Shown: positions 52,260 to 63,845, numbered from the stretch's first letter. The stretch is DNA of 64,000 nucleotides from Streptomyces sp. JJ38 (GCF_019303475.1 NZ_JABLSI010000006.1:125473-189472); one strand, 5' to 3'. Program-made: numbers and translations. Notes: generated from the sequence alone by a model not told the origin.

Positions 52260-53153
52260 TCAGTGCTGCGTCAGGTCCTTGTAGGGCCCGATCTCCCCGG
52301 CCCTCTCGTTGACCTCCGGGTCCACGAAGCGTTGCCAGCGCTCGCTGGTGACGACGTTCCGCAGCTCCTCAAGGCTGACCGGCGGACTCATCGCCACGAC
52401 GGGGCCGCCCTCGATGTCCACGCCGTTGGCGGTGCCCACGAACACCCGCGTGCCGTCCGGACGCAGCAGGTCCGCATGGCGCCGGACCAGCAGCCCGGAC
52501 CGCACCTCGTAGAGCATCAGCACCGAGCCGTCGGCGAGCTGCGTGACCCCGCACTTGGTCATGGACCCGTCGCCCTCGCGCCCCTCGCAGGAGTAGAAGC
52601 CTTCCAGCGAGTTCTCGAAGTCCTCGTCCGGGTCGGCCCACTCGCTCCGGTGGAAGTCCGGCTGGAAGTTCACCAGCACCTCCGAAGCCGTCGGCCCCCA
52701 GCCCCCCACCCGCAGGCTGGCGTAGGTCTCCTGGCTCCACGTCCCGTCCTGGCCCTCGTAGTGACCGGTGTCGGCGCCGTCGGGCAGCAACTCCTTGAGG
52801 ATGTGTGCCGTGGCCCGCCCGGTGAGGGGCTCCTTTCCCTCCGGGGGCCGCGGGTCTTCGGGAAGCCGGGAGAAGTCCGGGAGGTCCACCTCCCCCGGGC
52901 CGCCGGAGGTGCTCCCCGGCAGGGTCGTCGTCGTGCCGCTCACCGTGGGCAGGTAGGCGCCGAAGACCGAGCCCCCGGCGAGCATGCCCGCCAGCACACA
53001 CACGACCGACCCGGCCACGACCCTCCGTCGCCGGCGCATCCGGCGTCCGCGCCGCGCCGCGCCGTCGATCAGCTCCCGGGTGGGCGGCCGCACCCCGCCG
53101 ACCGCCTCGCCCATCACGCGGGTCAGCTCCCGCTCGTCCATGTCCATCGTCAT
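52260..53153 (-). CDS. Single-pass membrane protein cotranscribed with the SigE-type sigma factor
   Basis: 297 aa. Basic cytoplasmic N-terminus (about 45 residues, GRRMRRRRRVVAG), one helix SVVCVLAGMLAGGSVFGAYL and a large external domain with no family I can name. Position directly after an ECF sigma gene suggests an anti-sigma or sensor partner, but it has no zinc-type anti-sigma motif. ATG 53153, 22 nt after the sigma stop. Confidence 0.7.
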   Translation of the reverse strand: MTMDMDERELTRVMGEAVGGVRPPTRELIDGAARRGRRMRRRRRVVAGSVVCVLAGMLAGGSVFGAYLPTVSGTTTTLPGSTSGGPGEVDLPDFSRLPEDPRPPEGKEPLTGRATAHILKELLPDGADTGHYEGQDGTWSQETYASLRVGGWGPTASEVLVNFQPDFHRSEWADPDEDFENSLEGFYSCEGREGDGSMTKCGVTQLADGSVLMLYEVRSGLLVRRHADLLRPDGTRVFVGTANGVDIEGGPVVAMSPPVSLEELRNVVTSERWQRFVDPEVNERAGEIGPYKDLTQH

Positions 53154-53175
53154 GCCGCTCCTCGCCCCCTCGTCA

Positions 53176-53721
53176 TCAGCCAGTGGTGAGCGACTCGCGG
53201 TCGCCGTCGAGCAGTTCACGGAGCCGGGCCAGCGCGGTCATACTGCGGTTGCGCACCGTTCCCGCCCGCAGCCCCAGCTCGGCCGCGGTCTGCTCCACGC
53301 TGCGGTCCTCCCAGTAGCGCAGCACCAGCACCGCCCTGTCCCGGGCGGGCAGCCGGGCCAGCGCCTGCAGCAGCGCGACCCGCAGCGCGGGGTCGCCCTC
53401 GCCGCAGGCGCTGTCGGGCACCACGGCCACGGGCCGCTCGGTGCTGCGCCGCAGCCGCCGCTGCGAGAGATGCGTCCGGACGAGAACCGTGCGGACGTAC
53501 GCGTCCTGGTTCTCCGCCCGCCGGACCCTGCCCCAGGACGCGAACGCCTTGGCCAGCGCCGTCTGCACGAGGTCCTCCGCCTGATGCCAGTCGCCTCCGG
53601 TCAGCAGGAGGGCGGTGCGCAGCAGCCGGGCCCCGCTGTTGCCCGCGAACTCCTGGAACTCCTCCAGTTGCGCTCTCGACCTGCCCACCGCGTGCCCTCC
53701 CCGTCGGTTCTCACGAGCCAC
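53176..53721 (-). CDS. SigE-family (SACE-type) ECF RNA polymerase sigma factor
   Basis: 181 aa. Region 2: LEEFQEFAGNSGARLLRTAL, DWHQAEDLVQTALAKAFASW; region 4: RDRAVLVLRYWEDRSVEQTA and LRAGTVRNRSMTALARLREL. This actinobacterial subgroup is usually paired with a membrane protein as here. ATG 53721. Regulon unknown. Confidence 0.9.
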   Translation of the reverse strand: MARENRRGGHAVGRSRAQLEEFQEFAGNSGARLLRTALLLTGGDWHQAEDLVQTALAKAFASWGRVRRAENQDAYVRTVLVRTHLSQRRLRRSTERPVAVVPDSACGEGDPALRVALLQALARLPARDRAVLVLRYWEDRSVEQTAAELGLRAGTVRNRSMTALARLRELLDGDRESLTTG

Positions 53722-53860
53722 TCACTCCTGAGACGCCTCGACGGGACGGTCTTGTCACTGGCCGGGGTCAGGGGGCGCGGTGTCATCGGGCAGGAGTCAG
53801 GGGCGCCGTGTCAGTCGTCGCGTCGTCGGCCACCGCGGCTCCCCGCCGACGGGCACAACG

Positions 53861-53908
53861 AAAAAGGTGCCCTCCCTCAGTGACGTCCGTCACCGTGAGA
53901 AGACACCT
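53861..53908 (-). terminator. Intrinsic terminator of the tRNA-Leu gene
   Basis: On the minus strand: nested stems AGGTG/CACCT and CTCA/TGAG around GTGAC-GACG-GTCAC-like centre, followed by a TTTTT run (AAAAA at 53861-53865 on the plus strand). Starts 18 nt after the tRNA 3' end; a classical hairpin plus T-tail, rare in this window. Confidence 0.8.
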
Positions 53909-53925
53909 CAGTCGGTACTGCTGAG

Positions 53926-54010
53926 TGCGCGAGGGGGGAGTTGAACCCCCACGCCCTTTCGGGCACTGGAACCTGAATCCAGCGCGTCTGCCTATTCCGC
54001 CACCCGCGCA
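53926..54010 (-). tRNA. tRNA-Leu (anticodon CAG)
   Basis: 85 nt with the long variable arm of class II tRNAs. Acceptor TGCGCGG pairs with the 3' end CTCGCGCA (with one wobble/mismatch), T-loop GGTTCAACTCC, anticodon stem CTGGA/TCCAG around loop TTCAGGT with CAG at 53973-53975 on the plus strand as CTG. It reads CUG, the main Leu codon of Streptomyces. CCA is not encoded. Confidence 0.93.
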
Positions 54011-54348
54011 TGGGTGTGTCGTCAGGATAGCCAACCGCTCCGGGTGCCTGAATCTCTCAGGTGACCTCTCGGGCCGCCCCGGTGGGCTGCTCCCTGCCGA
54101 CATCCAGAAGACTAGCACGCTGCCGAGGGTGTCCTCACATCCCTTGCGGCCACCCCACGGCACCGCCGGGTGGGGGACACTGGGCGCAAGGCACCTCTAC
54201 GATCCGTGTGAGAGGTGACACCCACGCGGCGGAGCGGGAAGCGGAACCAGCTCTTTCCCTCGCGCGTGGATACGATCAGTAAGCAGTACCGGTTGTTGCA
54301 CCCTGGACGGACGCACGAGAGCACCGGAACGTGGGAAGGAGGTGCACC
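54011..54348. other. Region between tRNA-Leu and fhaA with the promoters of both
   Basis: No gene. The tRNA promoter must lie near 54030-54120. For the fhaA operon GGATACGATCAG (about 54267-54278) offers a good -10 (TACGAT), and GGAAGGAGGTGCACC at 54334-54348 is a strong ribosome site. Confidence 0.45.
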
Positions 54349-55137
54349 GTGGGAGTTCTGAAACGCTTCGAGCAGCGTCTCGAAGGCCTCGTCAACGGCA
54401 CCTTCGCCAAGGTGTTCAAGTCCGAAGTCCAACCCGTCGAGATCGCCGGGGCCCTCCAGCGCGAGTGCGACAACAACGCGACGATCTGGAACCGCGAGCG
54501 GACGGTCGTCCCGAACGACTTCGTCGTCGAGCTCAGCGCGCCCGACTACGACCGGCTCTCCCCCTACTCCGCGCAGCTCGGCGACGAGCTGGCCGGCATG
54601 GTGCGGGACTACGCGAAGCAGCAGCGCTACACCTTCATGGGCTCGGTCAAGGTCCACCTGGAGAAGGCGACGGACCTGGACACCGGGCTCTACCGGGTCC
54701 GCAGCCGCACGATGGCCGCCAGCTCCTCGCAGCCGGGGCCCGCCTCACCCGCACAGCACGGCGCCCCCGCCCCGCAGCCCGGCGTCCCGCCGAGGCCCCC
54801 GGGCGCACCGCGGATGCCGTCGACGCCGCCCCCCGGCGCCGCGCCCACGCCCGGCCACGTCCGGCGCTGGGTGGAGATCAACGGCAACCGGCACCAGATC
54901 TCCCGGACGACCCTCGTGCTCGGCCGCTCCACCGAGGCGGACGTGCGGATCGACGACCCCGGTGTATCCCGCAAGCACTGCGAGATCCGCACCGGCCCGA
55001 CGGTCGTCGTCCAGGACCTCGGTTCGACGAACGGCATCGTGGTGGACGGACAGCGGACCACACACGCTACGCTCCGCGACGGCTCACGGATCGTCGTGGG
55101 CAGCACCACGATCATTTACCGGCAAGCCGAAGGGTGA
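54349..55137 (+). CDS. fhaA: FhaA, DUF3662 and FHA-domain phosphothreonine reader
   Basis: 262 aa. N-terminal DUF3662 (LKRFEQRLEGLVNGTFAKVF, NDFVVELSAPDYDRLSPYSA), a Pro-rich linker, and an FHA domain (LVLGRSTEADVRIDDPGVSR, KHCEIR, DLGSTNGIVVDGQR) that binds phospho-Thr. In mycobacteria FhaA is recruited by the phosphorylated pseudokinase MviN to control peptidoglycan precursors. GTG 54349 chosen on a strong AGGAGG site. First gene of the cell-wall operon. Confidence 0.93.
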   Translation: MGVLKRFEQRLEGLVNGTFAKVFKSEVQPVEIAGALQRECDNNATIWNRERTVVPNDFVVELSAPDYDRLSPYSAQLGDELAGMVRDYAKQQRYTFMGSVKVHLEKATDLDTGLYRVRSRTMAASSSQPGPASPAQHGAPAPQPGVPPRPPGAPRMPSTPPPGAAPTPGHVRRWVEINGNRHQISRTTLVLGRSTEADVRIDDPGVSRKHCEIRTGPTVVVQDLGSTNGIVVDGQRTTHATLRDGSRIVVGSTTIIYRQAEG

Positions 55138-55147
55138 AGCGGGGGCA

Positions 55148-55660
55148 ATGTCAGAGCTGACCCTGACGGTCATGCGGCTGGGCTTTCTCGCCGTACTGTG
55201 GCTGTTCGTCATCGTGGCCGTGCAGGTCATCCGCAGTGACCTGTTCGGCACCCGGGTCACCCAGCGGTCCGGGTCCGCGCCGCGCCGCGCGCCGGAGCGC
55301 CAGCCGGCCCGGCCGCCGCAACAGGCGTCCGGCGGGGGCCGCGGAGGTGGCCGCAGCCGCCGGGGCGCCCCGACGAAACTCGTGGTGACCGAGGGGTCGC
55401 TCACCGGAACCACCGTCGCCCTCCAGGGGCAGACGATCACTCTGGGCCGGGCCCACGACTCCACGATCGTGCTGGACGACGACTACGCGTCCAGTCGGCA
55501 TGCCAGGATCTACCCGGATCGCGACGGCCAGTGGATCGTGGAGGATCTCGGCTCGACCAACGGCACGTACCTGGACCGCAACCGACTCACCACGCCGACG
55601 CCGATCCCGCCCGGTGCGCCGATCCGCATCGGCAAGACGGTCATCGAGCTGCGGAAGTAG
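55148..55660 (+). CDS. fhaB: FhaB/FipA, membrane-anchored FHA protein
   Basis: 170 aa. One N-terminal membrane helix (LGFLAVLWLFVIVAVQVIRS), a basic linker, and an FHA domain with ITLGRAHDSTIVLDDDYASS, RHARIY, EDLGSTNGTYLDRNRL. FipA reads Thr-phosphorylated partners such as FtsZ and FtsQ in mycobacteria. Ten nt after fhaA. Confidence 0.93.
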   Translation: MSELTLTVMRLGFLAVLWLFVIVAVQVIRSDLFGTRVTQRSGSAPRRAPERQPARPPQQASGGGRGGGRSRRGAPTKLVVTEGSLTGTTVALQGQTITLGRAHDSTIVLDDDYASSRHARIYPDRDGQWIVEDLGSTNGTYLDRNRLTTPTPIPPGAPIRIGKTVIELRK

Positions 55661-55689
55661 ACGAACATGACGACCGGAGGGTGGGCACC

Positions 55690-57213
55690 GTGCGGATGTA
55701 CCCGGAGCCGACAGGCGAGGTGCGCATGAGTCTGTCACTGCGTTTCGCCGCCGGATCGCACGACGGCATGATCCGCGACCACAACGAGGACTCCGGCTAC
55801 GCCGGGCCGCGCCTGCTGGCCGTCGCCGACGGCATGGGCGGCCAGGCGGCCGGCGAGGTCGCCAGCTCCGAGGTGATCTCGACGATCGTGGAGCTGGACG
55901 AGGACGTGCCGGGCTCGGACGTCCTGACCTCGCTCGGCGAGGCCGTGCAGCGCGCCAACGACCAGCTGCGCGTCATGGTCGAGGAGGACCCGCAGCTGGA
56001 GGGCATGGGCACGACCCTCACGGCCCTGTTGTGGACCGGGCAGCGGCTCGGCCTCGTCCACGTCGGCGACTCCCGCGCCTACCTGCTGCGCGACGGCGTC
56101 CTCAGCCAGATCACCCAGGACCACACCTGGGTGCAGCGGCTCGTCGACGAGGGCCGCATCACCGAGGAGGAGGCCACCACCCACCCGCAGCGCTCGCTGC
56201 TGATGCGCGCGCTGGGCAGCGGGGACCGGGTGGAACCCGACCTCTCGATCCGCGAGGTGCGGGCGGGGGACCGCTACCTCATCTGCTCCGACGGCCTGTC
56301 CGGCGTGGTCAGCCACCAGACGATGGAGGAGACCCTCGCCAGCTACCAGGGCCCCCACGAGACGGTGGACGAGCTGATCCAGCTCGCCCTGCGCGGCGGC
56401 GGCCCGGACAACATCACCGTCATCGTCGCCGACGTCCTCGACGTGGACGGCAACGACACCCTGGCCGGCCAGCTCAACGACACCCCGGTCGTCGTCGGCG
56501 CCGTCGCCGAGACGCAGAACGACATCGGCGGCGGCCCCGGCGCCCAGGCCACCCCGGCGTCCCGCGCCGCGGCGCTCAGCCGCTCGGTACCGCAGCAGCC
56601 GACCGCCGAAGGCACCCCGGAGGGCTTCGGCCCACCCGGCAGCGGCCCGGCCATGGGCGCCCCGCCCCCGGTCGGCGGGTTCGGCGACCCGGTGGAACCT
56701 CCCGCGGGCGAGGGCGGCACGCCCCGCAGACGCGGCGGCTGGATCAAGCGGACGCTCTTCATCCTGCTCGCGCTCGCCCTGCTGGGCGGCGGCCTGTACG
56801 CGGCCTGGAAGTGGTCCAGGGGCCAGTACTACGTCGGCGCCGAGGGCGACAAGGTCGCGCTCTACCAGGGGCTGAACCAGAAGCTGGGCCCGCTGGAGCT
56901 GGGTGAGGTCAAGAAGAACACCTCGATCGAACTCAAGTACCTGCCGGTCTACCAGCGCAACCAGGTCAAGGACACCATCTCCATGGGCAGCCTCGGCCAG
57001 GCGGAGGACAAGATCGCGGAGCTGGCGGACCAGGCCGAGGTCTGCGAGATCGTCGCCCAGCAGAAGGCCTCCGCCGAGCAGGCCAAGCAGGACGCCGACG
57101 ACGCGCAGCCCGGCGGTGACGGCGGCGGCGGGTCCGTGGCCGACGACCCCGCCCCCGGACCCTCGCTGACGGCGGAGCAGCAGCGCCTCGCCAAGCAGTG
57201 CCGGACGCCGTGA
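55690..57213 (+). CDS. pstP: PstP-type PP2C Ser/Thr phosphatase
   Basis: 507 aa from GTG 55690, picked for GGAGGGTGGGCACC before it; ATG 55726 is the alternative (495 aa). PP2C metal motifs: HDGMIRDHNEDS, LLAVADGMGGQAAGEVA, LGLVHVGDSRAYLLRDGVLS, DRYLICSDGLSGVV and GGGPDNITVIVADV. A linker, one membrane helix (RTLFILLALALLGGGLYAAW) and an external domain of about 130 residues follow. It dephosphorylates PknB and its targets. Confidence 0.94.
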   Translation: MRMYPEPTGEVRMSLSLRFAAGSHDGMIRDHNEDSGYAGPRLLAVADGMGGQAAGEVASSEVISTIVELDEDVPGSDVLTSLGEAVQRANDQLRVMVEEDPQLEGMGTTLTALLWTGQRLGLVHVGDSRAYLLRDGVLSQITQDHTWVQRLVDEGRITEEEATTHPQRSLLMRALGSGDRVEPDLSIREVRAGDRYLICSDGLSGVVSHQTMEETLASYQGPHETVDELIQLALRGGGPDNITVIVADVLDVDGNDTLAGQLNDTPVVVGAVAETQNDIGGGPGAQATPASRAAALSRSVPQQPTAEGTPEGFGPPGSGPAMGAPPPVGGFGDPVEPPAGEGGTPRRRGGWIKRTLFILLALALLGGGLYAAWKWSRGQYYVGAEGDKVALYQGLNQKLGPLELGEVKKNTSIELKYLPVYQRNQVKDTISMGSLGQAEDKIAELADQAEVCEIVAQQKASAEQAKQDADDAQPGGDGGGGSVADDPAPGPSLTAEQQRLAKQCRTP

Positions 57214-57229
57214 GGGGCAGCGAATCCAT

Positions 57230-58627
57230 ATGAGCGCCAACACCACCACCGGGAGCACCAGCACCATCTCGGCGGGCGGTCCCCCCAGCCGCCGCAACAC
57301 CGAGCTGGGGCTCCTGATCTTCGCCGTCGTCATCCCCGTCTTCGCCTACGCCAACGTGGGCCTGGCCAAGAACGGGACGCTCCCGGCCGGGATGGTCGGT
57401 TACGGGCTCGGCCTCGGCCTGCTCGCCGGCGTCGCCCACCTGCTGGTGCGGAAGTTCGCCCCTTACGCGGACCCGCTGATCCTGCCGATCTGCACCCTGC
57501 TCAACGGGCTCGGGCTGGTGCTGATCTGGCGGCTCGACCAGGAGCCCGGTGTGGAGCCGCTGAACGCCGCGCCCGGCCAGCTCATGTGGTCGGCCGTGGG
57601 CGTCGCCCTGTTCCTCGCGGTGCTCGTCTTCCTCAAGGATCACCGCATCCTGCAGCGCTACACCTACATCTCCATGGCCGTCGCCCTCGTGCTGCTGGCG
57701 CTGCCGATGTTCTTCCCCGGCGTCAACGGCGCCAAGATCTGGGTGACCATCCCCGGCGTCGGCTCACTCCAGCCGGGCGAGTTCGCGAAGATCGTCATCA
57801 CCGTCTTCTTCGCCGGCTACCTCATGGTCAAGCGGGACGCGCTGGCGCTGGCCAGCCGCCGCTTCATGGGCCTCTACCTGCCCCGCGGGCGCGACCTGGG
57901 GCCCATCCTGGTCATCTGGGCGCTCAGCCTGCTCATCCTCGTCTTCGAGACCGACCTCGGCACCTCGCTGCTGTTCTTCGGCATGTTCGTGGTGATGCTG
58001 TACGTCGCCACCGAGCGCACGAGCTGGATCGTCTTCGGGCTGCTGCTCTCCGCGGCCGGGGCCACGTTCGTCGCCTCCTTCAACGGCCACGTCGCCGGCC
58101 GCGTGCACAACTGGCTCAACCCGCTGGAGCCGGGGAGCAACGGCGGCACCACCGAGACCGCCCAGGTCATGTACTCCTTCGGCTCGGGCGGGCTCTTCGG
58201 CTCCGGGCTCGGTGAGGGCTTCACCCGGCTCATCGGCGGCATCGCCGTCAAGAGCGACTACATCCTCGCCACCGTCGGCGAGGAGCTCGGCCTCACCGGC
58301 ATGATGGCCATCCTGCTGCTCTACGGGCTGCTCATCGAGCGCGGCATCCGCACGGCCCTGGCCGCGCGCGACCCGTTCGGCAAGCTGCTCGCCGTCGGGC
58401 TGTCCGGCGCGTTCGCGATCCAGGTCTTCGTCGTCGCGGGCGGCGTCACCGCGCTCATCCCGCTCACCGGCATGACCATGCCGTTCCTCGCCCAGGGCGG
58501 CTCCTCCGTCATCGCGAACTGGGCGCTGTTCGCCATCCTGCTGCGGATCAGCGACACCGCCCGCCGTCCCGCCCCGGCCCCCGCCCCCAACCCCGACATC
58601 GAGATGACCCAGGTGGTGAGGACGTGA
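57230..58627 (+). CDS. FtsW/RodA/SpoVE-family SEDS peptidoglycan glycosyltransferase
   Basis: 465 aa, about ten to twelve membrane helices. SEDS signatures: GVNGAKIWVTIPGVGSLQPGEFAKI, FETDLGTSLLFFGMFVVML and SDYILATVGEELGLTGMMAI ending GGVTALIPLTGMTMPFLAQG. It polymerises glycan strands together with the class B PBP encoded next. In this operon it is the elongation/sporulation type (RodA-like) rather than the dcw-cluster FtsW. The next gene overlaps by 4 nt. Confidence 0.93.
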   Translation: MSANTTTGSTSTISAGGPPSRRNTELGLLIFAVVIPVFAYANVGLAKNGTLPAGMVGYGLGLGLLAGVAHLLVRKFAPYADPLILPICTLLNGLGLVLIWRLDQEPGVEPLNAAPGQLMWSAVGVALFLAVLVFLKDHRILQRYTYISMAVALVLLALPMFFPGVNGAKIWVTIPGVGSLQPGEFAKIVITVFFAGYLMVKRDALALASRRFMGLYLPRGRDLGPILVIWALSLLILVFETDLGTSLLFFGMFVVMLYVATERTSWIVFGLLLSAAGATFVASFNGHVAGRVHNWLNPLEPGSNGGTTETAQVMYSFGSGGLFGSGLGEGFTRLIGGIAVKSDYILATVGEELGLTGMMAILLLYGLLIERGIRTALAARDPFGKLLAVGLSGAFAIQVFVVAGGVTALIPLTGMTMPFLAQGGSSVIANWALFAILLRISDTARRPAPAPAPNPDIEMTQVVRT

Positions 58628-60084
58628 ACAAGCCGCTCCGCAGGATCGCGATCTTCTGCGGCATCCTCATCATGGCCCTGCTCGTGCGGGTCAACTGGGT
58701 GCAGTTCGTGCAGGCCGAGGAGCTGCGCACGGACGAGGCCAACCGACGGGTGCTGATCGAGCGCTACGCCCACCCCCGGGGCGACATCATCGTCGAGGGC
58801 AAAGCGATCACCGACTCCGTCGAGACCGACGACCGGGACTTCAAGTACAAGCGCTCCTACACGGACGGCCCCATGTGGGCGCCGGTGACCGGGCACGCGT
58901 CCCTGTTCAAGGCGACGCTCCTCGAAGGCGTCCACGACGAGATCCTCACCGGCACCGACGACCGGCTGTTCTTCAACCGCACCATCGACATGCTCACCGG
59001 CAAGCCGATGGAGGGCGGCAACGTCGTCACGACGCTGAACGCCGCCGCCCAGCGGGCCGCGTTCGAGGGGCTGGGCGACAAGAAGGGCGCCGTCGCCGCC
59101 ATCGACCCGCAGACCGGCGCGATCCTCGCGCTGGCCAGCACGCCCTCCTTCGACCCCAACTCGATCGTGGGGAACACCAAGGAGGCCAGCGAGAACTGGG
59201 TCGCCCTCGAGGAGGACCCGGACAAGCCCATGCTCAACCGGGCCCTGCGCGAGACGTACCCGCCGGGATCGACCTTCAAGGTCGTCACCGCCGCCGCGGC
59301 CCTGGAGAGCGGCCAGTACGACATCGACGAGCCGACGGGCATCGAGGACCCGTTCAAGCTGCCGAAGTCGAGCCGGGAGCTGAGCAACTTCGGCAACCCG
59401 CCCTGCGACGACGCCACCCTGCGCGTCGCCCTCCAGTGGTCCTGCAACGCCACCTTCGCCGGCATCAGCCACGAGCTCGGCAACGAGCAGATGATCGAGA
59501 TCGCGGAGAAGTTCGGCTACAACGAGGACCGCCTCGACATCCCGGTCCGCGCGGCCGAGAGCGTCTACCCCGAGGACAACCAGCCGCAGAACGCCATGGC
59601 CGGCATCGGGCAGGCGTCCAACCGCGCCACCCCGCTCCAGATGGCCATGGTCACCGCGGCCATCGCCAACGACGGCGTGCTGATGAAGCCCTACATGGTG
59701 GACCGCCTGGAGGGCCCGCGCAGCGTCGTCCAGCAGAACGAGCCCGAGGAGCTGAGCAAGCCCCTCTCCCCCGAGAACGCCAAGAAGCTCCAGCAGATGA
59801 TGGAGACGGTGGTCGAGGAGGGGACCGGCACCAACGGGCAGCTCGACGCCTTCCCCGAGGTCGCCGTGGGCGGCAAGACCGGCACCGCGCAGCGTGGCGT
59901 GGACAACAGCGAGAAGCCGTACGCGTGGTTCATCTCATACGCGATGACGGACACGGGCTCCCCGGTCGCCGTCGCCGTGGTGGTGGAGGACAGCAACGCC
60001 GAGCGTGACGAGGTCTCCGGCGGCGGGCAGGCGGCCCCGATCGCCCGGGCCGTCATGGAGGCCGTGCTGGAGAACCGCCGGTGA
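58624..60084 (+). CDS. pbpA: PbpA, class B penicillin-binding transpeptidase
   Basis: 486 aa. Short cytoplasmic N-terminus and one helix (IAIFCGILIMALLVRVNWVQ), dimerisation domain, then the transpeptidase with S216-TFK, S273-C-N275 and K418-T-G. Partner of the SEDS protein for peptidoglycan cross-linking. GTG start overlaps the SEDS stop (GTGA). No truncation. Confidence 0.94.
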   Translation: MNKPLRRIAIFCGILIMALLVRVNWVQFVQAEELRTDEANRRVLIERYAHPRGDIIVEGKAITDSVETDDRDFKYKRSYTDGPMWAPVTGHASLFKATLLEGVHDEILTGTDDRLFFNRTIDMLTGKPMEGGNVVTTLNAAAQRAAFEGLGDKKGAVAAIDPQTGAILALASTPSFDPNSIVGNTKEASENWVALEEDPDKPMLNRALRETYPPGSTFKVVTAAAALESGQYDIDEPTGIEDPFKLPKSSRELSNFGNPPCDDATLRVALQWSCNATFAGISHELGNEQMIEIAEKFGYNEDRLDIPVRAAESVYPEDNQPQNAMAGIGQASNRATPLQMAMVTAAIANDGVLMKPYMVDRLEGPRSVVQQNEPEELSKPLSPENAKKLQQMMETVVEEGTGTNGQLDAFPEVAVGGKTGTAQRGVDNSEKPYAWFISYAMTDTGSPVAVAVVVEDSNAERDEVSGGGQAAPIARAVMEAVLENRR

Positions 60085-60259
60085 GCCTCGCGACGTCAGT
60101 GACGGCAGTGACCCCTGTGACAACGGTGACGTGGAGCACGGGTGTCCAGGCAGCAGACGGCGTTCCGGTACGCGGCACACGTCCGGGTACCGTATGCCGA
60201 GCAGCACGCCGCCGGACCTCACACGGGTGCGGTCCGGACGAACGGAGAGGGCTGGAGAT

Positions 60260-62269
<2,010 letters not shown>

Positions 62270-62310
62270 GCCGCCGCCCCGCCGGCGACGGCCTCGGCCG
62301 CTGAACGCGC

Positions 62311-62351
62311 GAAGGGCCGGTGCCCCACCAACCGTGGGGCACCGGCCCTTC
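62311..62351. terminator. Perfect 18-bp hairpin ending the pknB operon
   Basis: GAAGGGCCGGTGCCCCAC pairs fully with its complement across the loop CAACC. It lies 42 nt after pknB and 27 nt after the stop of the converging DUF5324 gene, so it serves both. Confidence 0.88.
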
Positions 62352-62377
62352 GGCGTGCGGGGGCTCGGCCCGGGGCG

Positions 62378-62971
62378 TCAGCCCGGCTGCTCGCCGTCCT
62401 CGGAGACGTCGGTGGGGGCGGGGGGCTCGACCAGCCAGTCCGGGTTGGACTGCTGGTCCCACCAGCGCCAGGCGGCGTACGCGGCGCCGGCGACGAGGCC
62501 CAGCATCAGCAGCTTCCTGGTGCCGCGCCCGCAGGCCGAGCGGCGGGCGCGCTTCTTCCTGAGCCGCTCGACGTCCCGGGCCGAGATCTCACCGCGCAGG
62601 GCGGCCACGGCGACGGCCGAGCGGGCGGCGGCCTCCTCCCGGGCGGGGACGGCGGCGGCGCGGGCGGCCTCGATGCGCGGCTGGGCCTGGACGGCCGCCT
62701 CCCGCGCGTACTCGCGGGCGTACTCCCTGGCCTCCTGGGCGGCCTCGCGGCTGCGCTGCATCGCGCGCTGGGCCGCGTGGTCCATGGCGGGCGGCAGGGT
62801 GGTGCGGGCGTGCGCGATACGCGGGGCCACCACGCTCTCGTACTGCTCGCGGGCGGTGTGCTGGGCCTGGCGCGCGGCCAAGGTGACCTTGGGCCCCACC
62901 ACCTCGGCCGCATGCCGCACGCTTTCCTTCGCGGTGCCGGTCGCGGCGCGCATGCTGTCCTTCCGGGTCAC
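62378..62971 (-). CDS. DUF5324 helical membrane-associated protein
   Basis: 197 aa. Nearly all charged and alanine-rich helix (RHAAEVVGPKVTLAARQAQH, EAAQEAREYAREYAREAAVQ), a basic stretch ERLRKKRARRSACGRG, one membrane helix LLMLGLVAGAAYAAWRWWDQ and an acidic tail. GTG 62971 is the start, AGGAGGAACCC upstream. Typical of the conserved Streptomyces family DUF5324, no role known. Confidence 0.8.
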   Translation of the reverse strand: MTRKDSMRAATGTAKESVRHAAEVVGPKVTLAARQAQHTAREQYESVVAPRIAHARTTLPPAMDHAAQRAMQRSREAAQEAREYAREYAREAAVQAQPRIEAARAAAVPAREEAAARSAVAVAALRGEISARDVERLRKKRARRSACGRGTRKLLMLGLVAGAAYAAWRWWDQQSNPDWLVEPPAPTDVSEDGEQPG

Positions 62972-63317
62972 GGGTTCCTCCTCCTGGTGGCAACGGTGGC
63001 ACGCGGTCCGGCCGTGGGCGTCGCCCGGTCGGCCCGTCTCTTGTTCGCCTTTACGCCCGCTTCGAGATCATGCCTGTGAACACGGGGTTCGGCATGTGCT
63101 GGCAGGCGTTCGGGGCACCGGTCGCGCATGCCTCGACGCCGGGCGTCGTGAGCGACCCGAGGCCGACAATGCCACGATTCGGTCGCAGACGGGCCGATTC
63201 GGACGATACGCGCGACCGACTTCGCCCGATCGTCACTCCGATGCGAGCCCACGACCCGGCCCCAGGCGGTCCATGGGAGGATCGGAAACCGTCAGTAAGG
63301 ACTATGGAAGGTAGATC
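62972..63317. other. Intergenic region between divergent DUF5324 and cyclophilin genes
   Basis: No gene seen. It includes promoters for both sides; GGAAGGTAGATC (63307-63318) is the cyclophilin ribosome site. An imperfect GCCTG...CAGGC repeat lies at 63071-63109. No other structure was found. Confidence 0.4.
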
Positions 63318-63845
63318 GTGGCCGAGAAGCTCTACGCCACCCTGAAGACGAACCACGGCGACATCGAGGTCGAGCTCTTCCCCAACCACGCGCCGGAGAC
63401 GGTCAAGAACTTCGTGGAGCTCGCCGAGGGCACCCGGGAGTGGACGCACCCGAAGACCGGCAAGAAGTCGACGGACAAGCTCTACGACGGCACCGTCTTC
63501 CACCGGGTGATCAGCGGGTTCATGATCCAGGGCGGTGACCCGCTGGGCAACGGCACCGGCGGCCCGGGCTACGAGTTCCGGGACGAGATCCACCCGGACC
63601 TGGCCTTCACCAAGCCGTACCTGCTGGCCATGGCCAACGCCGGTCCGGGTACGAACGGCTCGCAGTTCTTCATCACCGTCTCGGCGACGAGCTGGCTGAC
63701 GGGCAAGCACACGATCTTCGGCGAGGTCACCGGCGAGGCCGGGAAGAAGGTCGTCGACGCGATCGCCGCCACCCAGACCAACCCGCGCACCGACCGCCCC
63801 GTCCAGGACGTGGTGATCGAGTCGGTCGTCATCGAGCGCCGCTGA
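63318..63845 (+). CDS. ppiA: Cyclophilin-type peptidyl-prolyl cis-trans isomerase
   Basis: 175 aa, cytoplasmic (no signal). Cyclophilin motifs: NFVELAEGTREW, YDGTVFHRVISGFMIQGGDP with the catalytic Arg, MANAGPGTNGSQFFITVS and LTGKHTIFGEVTGE. Start GTG 63318. In Streptomyces it follows the pkn cluster near oriC. The remaining 155 nt of the window after it contain no complete gene. Confidence 0.95.
   Translation: MAEKLYATLKTNHGDIEVELFPNHAPETVKNFVELAEGTREWTHPKTGKKSTDKLYDGTVFHRVISGFMIQGGDPLGNGTGGPGYEFRDEIHPDLAFTKPYLLAMANAGPGTNGSQFFITVSATSWLTGKHTIFGEVTGEAGKKVVDAIAATQTNPRTDRPVQDVVIESVVIERR

Noticed and set aside
53926..54010. tRNA-Leu as an integration site
   Set aside because: No partial repeat of the tRNA 3' end and no integrase gene were seen on either side within the window.
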